A stretch of 64,000 nucleotides of DNA from Ascarosepion bandense (lineage: Eukaryota; Mollusca; Cephalopoda; Sepiida; Sepiidae). Position 1 is the stretch's first letter. Every line of letters starts with the position of its first letter. Where the stretch lies: positions 548,501 through 612,500 of the forward strand of contig JBBBDQ010001154.1 in assembly GCA_037127315.1 (NCBI GenBank). Direction: 5' to 3'. A program made the translations under genes and the position numbers. Below, one piece after another: positions 56,754 to 64,000 of the stretch. The notes below the pieces were generated by a model, which saw nothing but the letters and a program-made list of their open reading frames with translations, made no database searches and was not told the DNA's origin.

Positions 56754-57364
56754 ATGTGCGTGGGTGGTGCACTGGATATCAGCTCAAAACAAGAAATGGG
56801 GGAGTGGAGTTTGAATTCCAGTTGAATTTCTTGCATTCACTAGCATGCAAATACCCTTGGGAAAGATATTAATCCATCTCTTCCCTCTAGTTATGGGTGG
56901 TCCTGGGTATGACCCTAAACTGCATCCGGCAACAAGGCCTCTGATTAGGAGGTTGTGAGAAGCATGGAACCACCTCTTAATTGCTGTCGTTCCCAGGTCC
57001 ACCCTGACCCAGAGTGGTAGCACCTGCTAGGGTCCCAGCTATGGGTAAATAGTTAACCCCCAAATCGGGGTCAAAATGCTATGAAGGTATTTACCAACAA
57101 AACTTTTTTGAATGAAAAATATATTACCAACAAAACAAAGACTGACCCTTAAATGACCAAAATGGTTGATGGGTCATTAAACTTAAACCAAACCAGTTAT
57201 TGGTTAAATAGCAGGACAGATTGGGTTCTATAGCCTTGGCTGGCAACCAGTCTACCACAGAAAGCAATGGCAACCTACTGCAGGATAATCTTCTGCTCGG
57301 TCAGTCATGTCTCTTTCGAGACATGATCACCCAAGCGTGTATCACGTATGGCACTTAACTGAGT
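56754..57364 (+). mobile_element. SINE-A split by a ~295-bp insertion
   Basis: Head (GTGGTGCACTGGATATCAG) and B-box up to CTCTAGTTATGGG at 56896; body resumes at CCAGTTATTGGTTAAATAGC (57193) and runs to the ACTG end. Confidence 0.85.
56897..57191 (+). mobile_element. unidentified ~295-bp insertion in SINE-A
   Basis: Begins TGGTCCTGGGTATGACCC, ends GGTCATTAAACTTAAACC. AGTTAT flanks both sides, a short target duplication. The TTAAACTTAAACC end resembles a LINE/SINE 3' tail. GC-richer first half. No second copy in the window, so family unknown. Confidence 0.5.
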
Positions 57365-58185
57365 GAAAAACTATTATTACTCCTTTTTGAATTCGTATAC
57401 ATGTTTGGAAATAAAAGGATTTAGTTAACCATCATAGCCATGTTTTCTAGCTGCCAATTGCATCAGCAAGGAAGACTCCTTTTTAAAACCAAAAAAGATT
57501 AAACATGTATAAAGGAGCCATATGGCTCAAAATGGTTAGATCTTAATGAGTAATGAATTTTTTGAGTAATGAACTTTTGCATGAAATAAACATTTTTTTC
57601 ACTATCAATAAATTTCATTGGGTAGGGGATCTGGCAAAGCAAATGTCTAGTTAACAAATTTTTGGGTAGCTGGGTAGTATGTAATCATTGAAACTGGGTG
57701 GGGATACTTAATGGGTGAAATGAGAGAGAGAAGTTGAAAGAATGGTCTCTTTAATTTCAATTGAAAAAATGTCGACAAAGCATGAAAATATTACATGCCT
57801 TCTCTTCAACCCTGAAAAGGAAAACTATTGGATGTTGCAGAGTCGGTGATGCTTCATATTGCAAAGTGCTGTTTTTATCCGTCAGTCTGGGCTGCATCTT
57901 TCTTTTGTCTGGGGTGTTTTGTGAAAACATGGCTCAGTTGATTAACCATTAAGTCATAGGACCAGCTAAGAATTTAATGCTAATTGAAGAAGAGGAAATT
58001 ATCCAATGTGCAATTTAAAAATAATGAATTATTTCAATAAATTTTTATAAATAACACAAAATGGATAATCCTACATCATCATAAAACATCCTTAACAAAA
58101 TTAGTTGCTAATCGTCTAAAATATGTTCTGCCGTATTCTTTATAAATTTAATTAGATTCATGGTATTTAAAAACTTTACTTTTTT
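57365..58185. other. spacer
   Basis: No recognised feature; a 63-codon plus frame at 57761 has no domain. Confidence 0.4.
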
Positions 58186-58473
58186 GTCAGTCAGTTAAGT
58201 GCCATACATGAAACACGCTTGGGCAATCATGTCTTGAAAGAGATGACAACTGACTGGGTAGAAGATTATCCTGCAGTAGGTAGCCATTGCTTTCTGCGGT
58301 AGACTGGTTGCCAGCCAAGGCTATAGAACCCAATCTGTTCTGTTATTTAACCCATAACTGGAAGGAAGAGACAGATTAATACCTTAAGCGAATGCAATGA
58401 ATTCAACTGGAATTCACTCAGCTCCCTGTTTTCTCTTTCTGAACCGATATCCACTGCACCACAACGCACATCC
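58186..58473 (-). mobile_element. SINE-A monomer
   Basis: Minus strand, head at right (GATATCCACTGCACCACAAC on plus), small losses before the B-box, body intact, ACTG end at 58186. Confidence 0.82.
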
Positions 58474-58530
58474 ATGTTTTGCCCGTACTAATGCTAAAAA
58501 ACTTTAACTGAAATATATTTTTTAATCATT

Positions 58531-59770
58531 TCACCCCAAACAAGACGATAATGCCACTAGGATATAATGTTTTACTGGGAGTGACAGGGAATAAGATTTT
58601 ATTGAGGAGAAACGACAATAAAAGAATAGGCCTCAGGAAGACAGATGATAGTGATTGATGTTGCATTTAAATTTTTTTAAGATTGTAGTGAGCAGAGAAG
58701 CGAGAAATTGGTTATTCCATGGGCAAGAAAAAAATAGAACATACTGTTGTATCTAGCTAGTTCAACAGTAAAATAGTGAAACCTAGTAGCATGCTTAAAT
58801 TTATGCATTTGAGACACCAAGGAGAAAAGCTCACCTGAATAATCATCACGGAAATATTTAGAGGGAAACCACGTCTCATCAGTGAGAAAGTGACTGAAGT
58901 GAAGATGACAAGTTAAAATCAATTTCATTACAGGACCTTTGAATTTTGTCGAGAATTTCTAGATAAATAGCAGTAATATTCAATTTACAGATGAATGGTA
59001 GATTTATAAATTTGCAAGAAGGAATCTAATGAGAAAAATTGTCTGGCATGAAAGAGTGAACCAACTTTCCTAGCAGCAGACATAGCAGACCATTTTGCCA
59101 GCAGGAAACATGAGTCTAAGTATGTACAAAGAGTTGCAGCCCTGGAGGTTAGCATCAGCCATGCTGATGGCAGGAAGAAAAGGTTCTTTATGGGGATTTA
59201 AATGAAAAAAGTTTTGTTTTTAGAGGTGTTCAATTTACAAGCCATTCTTTGCCTCAGTTAATCACTGATTGTAGGTTCTTTTTGAGAGCAGTTGCCAATT
59301 TTATTTTGTCAAGCCAGTTGAGTTTGCTATTAAGACTAGAGTAAATGGTTGTCATCAGCATAAATACCTAGTTGGGAACTGATGTAGGTTCAACAATGGA
59401 ACCCTGGGAGAACTCTGAATGGAACCCTGGGAGAACTCTGAATTAATGTGAAACGAACTATGAATATGTCCATTTAAGACAACCTCCATTATACAATTAC
59501 TTAGAAACAAACAAATTAAACCAAATATTCGTTCAGAGATATTGCACATGTTGAATTTGTAGAGAAGACCAGCATGCCAAAACTCTGAACACCTGTGGAA
59601 TATCTAGAGCCACAGCTGATGCTTCAGTTTTCATCTACATCTTGATAGACAAATTCAGTGATAGCCATCAACATATGAATAAATCCGTGTAGATATCTTC
59701 ATTTGCACTTCACCGTTTTTGAAAATCTTGACTGATTCCCTTGTGCCTGATCTCAAAGATGTAAGCCTTA
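58531..59770 (-). pseudogene. LINE-J reverse transcriptase remnant with tail
   Basis: Minus-strand Jockey/CR1-like LINE. In coding order: V-A-L-D-I-P region then F-W-H-A-G-L-L-Y-K-F (about 59610-59555); I-S-E-R-I-F-G-L-I, E-V-V-L-N-G-H and S-Q-G-S (59549-59420); catalytic Y-A-D-D at 59362-59351 in another frame; Y-S-S-L-N-S-K-L-N-W-L-D-K and E-W-L-V-N; then the C-terminal block F-Y-F-F-L-A-H-G-I (58928-58677); and the LINE-J terminus (GGGGTGAAATGATT) at 58531. A 23-bp tandem duplication at 59395-59443 and many stops disable it. Confidence 0.8.
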
Positions 59771-60495
59771 ATTTGTAATTTCTCTACTTTTGACAATTAA
59801 TATCGATATTGGGACGGCTGGTGGAATATGCATTCTATCTTACCAGACTGATAATGCATTACCATGTCTGCGATAAGTGGCCCTTTGTTTATGGGATACT
59901 ACAAAGAAAGACCTACATGTATGCTTGAGAGAAAATGTTTTACAGAACCTGCATGAAACTGTAGTTTGTTCAGGCAGTAAAACAAATAAAAAGATACAGA
60001 AGAGAGAACTATATTTGCTCTACTCTAGAGTTGACATGTTCGTTCCTGAGATTGGTAACTTTTCCCTTGAGGATATCAGATGAGAGGAAATAAACATTTG
60101 AAAATATATGCTCTTGTTTCTGGAGGTTGGGCTCCAATTTACAAGGTGGCTTAATTTTTTCACTTTTAAATGATGCTTTTCATATCCTTTAACATGCTCA
60201 TAAAATATTGATGGATTACAAACTTTTGTAATGTAATTCCTAGATATTTCTTTTGAAGGACAGATAACAATGTCCTTATCATAATTCATTGAAAAATGTT
60301 TTGTATTGTCGGTGTAATGCATCAACCAATTGATTACTGCTGCTCATTCTGCAGATCTTAAAACCAGTTCAGTTTTTTGGATTTAAAGAAGACAAGTGAA
60401 AAGGAAAGATCTTTAAATGTAATTAAGTTTCACTGGACTTATTGATTTTATTATTATCTAGCTGTATATGATTGATTATGGTTTATCAACCTATT
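59771..60495. other. spacer upstream of LINE-J remnant
   Basis: Could include more decayed LINE-J on the minus strand, but no motif was recognised. Confidence 0.35.
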
Positions 60496-60552
60496 CACAG
60501 GTTATTTAAAGCCAGAATATTAAAACTATATCATGGCTTTAAATAACCTGTG
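60496..60552. repeat. perfect 19-bp inverted repeat
   Basis: CACAGGTTATTTAAAGCCA at 60496-60514 and its exact reverse complement at 60534-60552, 19-nt loop. Confidence 0.95.
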
Positions 60553-60914
60553 AAATTGTAAAAATTTTCAGATATAGTAATGATTTTACTGATGCAAGTC
60601 CTTACTAATTAACATAACTAAATCAATGCTTTGTTAATTGCTGAAAAAATTTCCTACTTTTTGTATGATGTTCCTTTTATGTGGATATTTTCCAGCCCGT
60701 CTTTTTAATTGAAGCGTAAATACTTGAATGCGTGTTTATAACATACACATGCCATCATGATAAATGCTTGTATCATATATGAATAAAGTGTGGCTGCTGA
60801 CACTTGAGTTTGAACATAGATCGCCAGAGAACAAATAGTTTACCTCATTTTGATGTAATTAGAGGAATCACGCTGCTGGGATCACATGACGTTGCAAAAC
60901 TAACATGGGTACGT
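60553..60914. other. spacer
   Basis: Nothing recognised. Confidence 0.5.
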
Positions 60915-61540
60915 ATGTGTGTTGTGGTGCAGTGAATATCAGTTTGAAACAAGAAATCGAGTAGCTGAGTTCAAATTCTGGTTGAATTTGTTGCATTCAC
61001 TTACACGCAAATACTCTTGGGAAAGATATTCATCTGTCTCTTTCCTCCAGTTATGTGTTAAATAACAACAGATTGGGTTCTATAGCCTTGACTGGCAACT
61101 AGTCTACTGTAGAAAGTAATGGCAACTTACTGCGGTGATAATTTTCTGCCCAGTTGTCGTCTCTTTTGAGACATGATCGCTCAACACATGTATCACATAT
61201 AGCAACTGACTGACTGAATATATTAGTTGGAAACATAATTAAAACTGCTACTGGGCATAAAGTGGGGGATCTGTTTTCTATTGTTATGAAGTAATAAACT
61301 GATCCCCCACTAATTATACTTAATATAATAATGTAATATAATCTATCTCTTCTCCCTCCAGCTCCAAGTTAAATGGCAGAACAGATTGGGTTCTATAGAC
61401 TTGGTTGGCAACCAGTCTACCACAGAAAGCAATGGCAACCTACTGTGGGATAATCTTCTGCCCAGTCAGTCATATCTCAAAAGAGACATGATTGTCCAAG
61501 CGTGTATCATATATGGCACTTAACTGACTGACTGACTGAA
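60915..61540 (+). mobile_element. SINE-A dimer with hairpin linker
   Basis: First unit 60915-61217 with head GTTGTGGTGCAGTGAATATC; linker 61218-61345 with stem 61261-61276 / 61296-61311 (one mismatch); second headless unit 61346-61540, ending in ACTGACTGACTG. Confidence 0.85.
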
Positions 61541-62310
61541 TAAGCATTGGAGCCAGGAGAAAAGAAAAACGGTCTGACAGTATTCTTTGGTGGTTTATTT
61601 CTAGTGTATGAGACTTTACAAAAGCTTGTTAACAATATGCACATGAGGCAATGTTAACTGCCAGGAAAGGCTGAAGATTCTTGAAATTCTTATCATAAAA
61701 ATCCAAATTTAAGCTAAGATTTTCTTGTACGCTGGACCTTTCAATAGGTACATTCATCTCAGAGGCTTGTTATCCCACCCACCAAAAATCATTTCCTGCA
61801 AATTCTTACTCACAACTCTTTTGGAGCTAGGAAAGGAGAAATTGTTGATCCAGCAATTCATCAATTTACATGGAATGAGTTTATCTCTAGTGCAGGTCTT
61901 GTTAGCCACAACAAGTCATATTGATAGACCTTTCACAAATTATGATCAGTACTATGTTGGAAATAACTTAACATGTAACGTGTGCCAAAAAAAAAACTGC
62001 AGAAACCACTCCTGTCTCCTCCCCATGATATGAAAACCAATGTGTAAACAGACTTTGCAAAACAAGCAAGGCCCTGTAAAAAAAAACAAAGCCAAAAAAA
62101 AAATTTAGATTGCGCCATCTGCAATAAGCCTTGCAAATCACTTGCATATTTCCAGAGCCATTGTCATTCCCATGATAGCCAAAATTATTGATTGAACTTG
62201 TCAGTGATGGTCATACTCATTCAACAAGTCAGCAGCTGTCATATATGGCTTGGAGATTGTGCTCAAGCATGAAATTAAATGTCCCCACTTGGTGCTGACT
62301 CCAATGATTG

Positions 62311-62313
<3 letters not shown>
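61541..62313. other. spacer with an unassigned 102-codon frame
   Basis: Frame 61725-62033 (plus) has a Cys-rich end (C-N-V-C-Q-K-K-N-C) but no recognised domain and no supporting context. Confidence 0.3.
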
Positions 62314-62359
<46 letters not shown>

Positions 62360-62503
62360 AATTATAGTTTAGAACATGTACAAATTAACTATAATCTAAA
62401 CTATAATTTGTAATAAATATTCACAGCTCTATATTGTAAATTGAGCACTGTTTAAATTAATGTTTTGAATGTTGTAAATTTTTCTTCAATCCTTATTTGC
62501 TTG

Positions 62504-62549
<46 letters not shown>
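62314..62549 (+). repeat. (TA)n runs with a small palindrome between
   Basis: TA runs at 62314-62355 and 62507-62549; AAATTATAGTTTA at 62358-62370 is inverted near 62397-62410. Confidence 0.85.
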
Positions 62550-62553
<4 letters not shown>

Positions 62554-62730
62554 TATCGTTATACTCGTTTCGTAAAACTCTCTGAGTACATATGCGGAAG
62601 GAAAAAATGGTAATAAAAAAGAAAGTGCTAAGTACTTGAACATCAAAGTACGTAGTCCAAAGAAAAAAACCTGGGATGAGTAACCTAAAACAAAAAGTGT
62701 TCAATACACAAGTAGAGCAAACAAAGAAAA

Positions 62731-62732
62731 TA

Positions 62733-62790
<58 letters not shown>
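62731..62790 (+). repeat. (TA)n-(CA)n microsatellite
   Basis: TA then CA units. Confidence 0.95.
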
Positions 62791-62794
<4 letters not shown>

Positions 62795-63474
62795 TTAGAT
62801 AATGAGTACCTTTTATGCATAAATGTAATGTATCTTTAAAACTATATTTTATCATACACACACAAGTACTGAAAAGATCTCGAGAACTTCTCAAAATCTA
62901 TTCAAATATTTTTTTTTAATTCCTTCTTGGTCAGGAGTTGAGAACATTGCTGTGTGTGTGTGTGATGCTTTCTTTATCTGTATGTTTGTCACATGCATAG
63001 TGCTTTATTCCAGTTTTGACAATACCCTTGCATTCTTGGAAAAACAAAAATAGCTCGGAATATCCAAGATTCACGCTAGATATTAGCATGAACAAGATGC
63101 CATCTCAAAGTATTTAAAGTAATGTTGAAGAAAGCCTTTTAAGTAGTTTAAGAGTATTTCATATTTCTTACTCATTTTGATTTGTCTGAAATTCTGAGAT
63201 GAGGAATCATCATTATTTACATGAATTACATCTGGAGTAATGTCCTCATCATGATGCAGACTATTGTCTGGATGTGAATAATTAATGCAAAATATGACAA
63301 GGGAAAAACGAAATTTTTGTTGACTTGATAAGTTAAGCAAAGGCAGGTATGAGAAGGATGTCACTGCAGCTGTCACTTGTGACTGCTTCTTTTATAAATT
63401 ACTGAAGCCTAAAGGACTTTAACTCTAAAATGTTTATCTATTTTTAGCAATTCTAGTCCCCCTTCATAGAATAT
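62791..63474. other. spacer
   Basis: No recognised feature; (GT)n at 62951-62963. Confidence 0.45.
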
Positions 63475-64000
63475 TTAACAGAAAAACCCTAAAAATTAGT
63501 TATTTGTGTACTAAAAATATAGAAAGTATAAACAGTTTCCACAATAGAAGAACTTTATCGAGATATAAAAACCAAATTGATAACCCGAAACCTACTACCA
63601 CTGATCAAGCCAGCTCCAGAGCAACAACTCCAAGTTGAGCCTGCCTTAGTTCTGCAACTCCTAACCAAAGTTGCCTGGAATTTACCAGACATCAGGGATG
63701 CAGCTGGACATGAGTCATACACCTAAATGCAATTGCAAAATCAAAAATGAGTGTCCTATTGGTGGAGAGTGTATGACAGAAGTGGTGGTATATCAAGCTA
63801 TGATATACCGAAAAGAAAAAACAAACTTGAAAAAATACTACATTGGTATTTCAGCAGGTGCTTGGAAGCAACGGTTGTACAATCACATACACACTCCTTT
63901 TCCAACCCTGATTTAAGAAACCAGGCATCTCTATCAAAATATCTCTGGCCATTGAAAGATAATAACTTAACCCCTATGATTAAATGGAATATCATTAAAA
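63475..64000 (+). pseudogene. PLE fragment: RT end plus GIY-YIG nuclease, cut by window end
   Basis: Plus strand. 63475-63600: F-N-R-K-T-L-K-I-S-Y-L-C-T-K-N-I then H-N-R-R, the stretch between RT and nuclease. 63671-63916: C-N-C, C-P-I-G-G-E-C, V-V-V-Y-Q-A-M-I-Y and Y-Y-I-G (the GIY-YIG pair, first part degenerate) and a basic K-Q-R-L-Y-N-H. After a frameshift near 63895: S-L-S-K-Y-L-W-P-L-K-D and I-K-W-N-I-I-K, up to the window edge. A stop near 63633 and the frameshift make it a pseudogene, but it is the best GIY-YIG copy here. Confidence 0.75.

Noticed and set aside
61725..62033. 102-residue frame with a Cys-rich end
   Set aside because: One CxxC-like cluster is too little to name a family, and there is no supporting context.

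Overview
This looks like an AT-rich, intron- or intergene-type stretch of an animal genome made almost entirely of transposable-element remnants, satellites and microsatellites. I recognise no host protein-coding gene, rRNA, functional tRNA or CRISPR array. The mix (tRNA-headed SINEs, three kinds of LINE, Penelope-like elements, Ty3/Gypsy LTRs, Helitrons, long AT microsatellites) fits a lophotrochozoan such as a mollusc. A cephalopod is my best guess, but that is inference from repeat style, not from a diagnostic gene.

Families named here: SINE-A (~290 bp, tRNA-like head, often dimeric with a hairpin linker); SINE-B (~130 bp, another tRNA-like head); LINE-E (endonuclease/RT type, C-terminal 'ECWTISSKM' block, AAG-rich tail); LINE-J (Jockey/CR1-like RT, 3' tail with 'GGGGTGAT' then poly-A); LINE-R (RT plus R2/R4-type restriction-like endonuclease, in triplet repeats); PLE (RT + GIY-YIG); LTR-T (LTR ending CTACA, one copy followed by a tRNA-Trp-type primer site); LTR-C (~600 bp, starts TGTGGTGATACC); MITE-1 and MITE-2 (foldback elements with 8-bp target duplications); and a non-autonomous Helitron.

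Layout. 0-9.5 kb: SINE-A mono-, di- and trimers, an inverted LINE-E, PLE debris, a MITE-2, and a SINE-A/LINE-E composite lodged in a SINE-B. 9.8-18.6 kb: an LTR-T, LINE-J tail array in a SINE-B, Helitron, MITE-1, Gypsy RNase H fragment, a large foldback and a 27-bp minisatellite. 19.2-28 kb: LINE-R with an LTR-C inside it, a second LINE-R 3' end with a paralogous empty site, an LTR-T with primer site, several SINEs and the second MITE-1. 29.1-32.2 kb: a 3.1-kb, 52-bp satellite (~60 units). 32.3-49 kb: SINEs, LTRs, LINE-J and LINE-E remnants, the second MITE-2, two Helitrons embedded in (TA)n, and a hammerhead-ribozyme-like motif. 49.4-52.1 kb: two inverted LTR-T copies around a PLE RT fragment. 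53.3-64 kb: a 39-bp minisatellite, then a calmer region with a decayed LINE-J, more SINE-A and a PLE fragment running off the end.

Nothing here forms an operon or pathway. What can be read is the history: nested insertions, target duplications and inverted arrays. The most interesting points are the hammerhead-like motif at 43.96-44.03 kb, the SINE-A/LINE-E composite with a perfect target duplication, the hairpin linker of dimeric SINE-A, the MITE-2 pair with a shared internal reading frame, and the filled/empty site pair of LINE-R.
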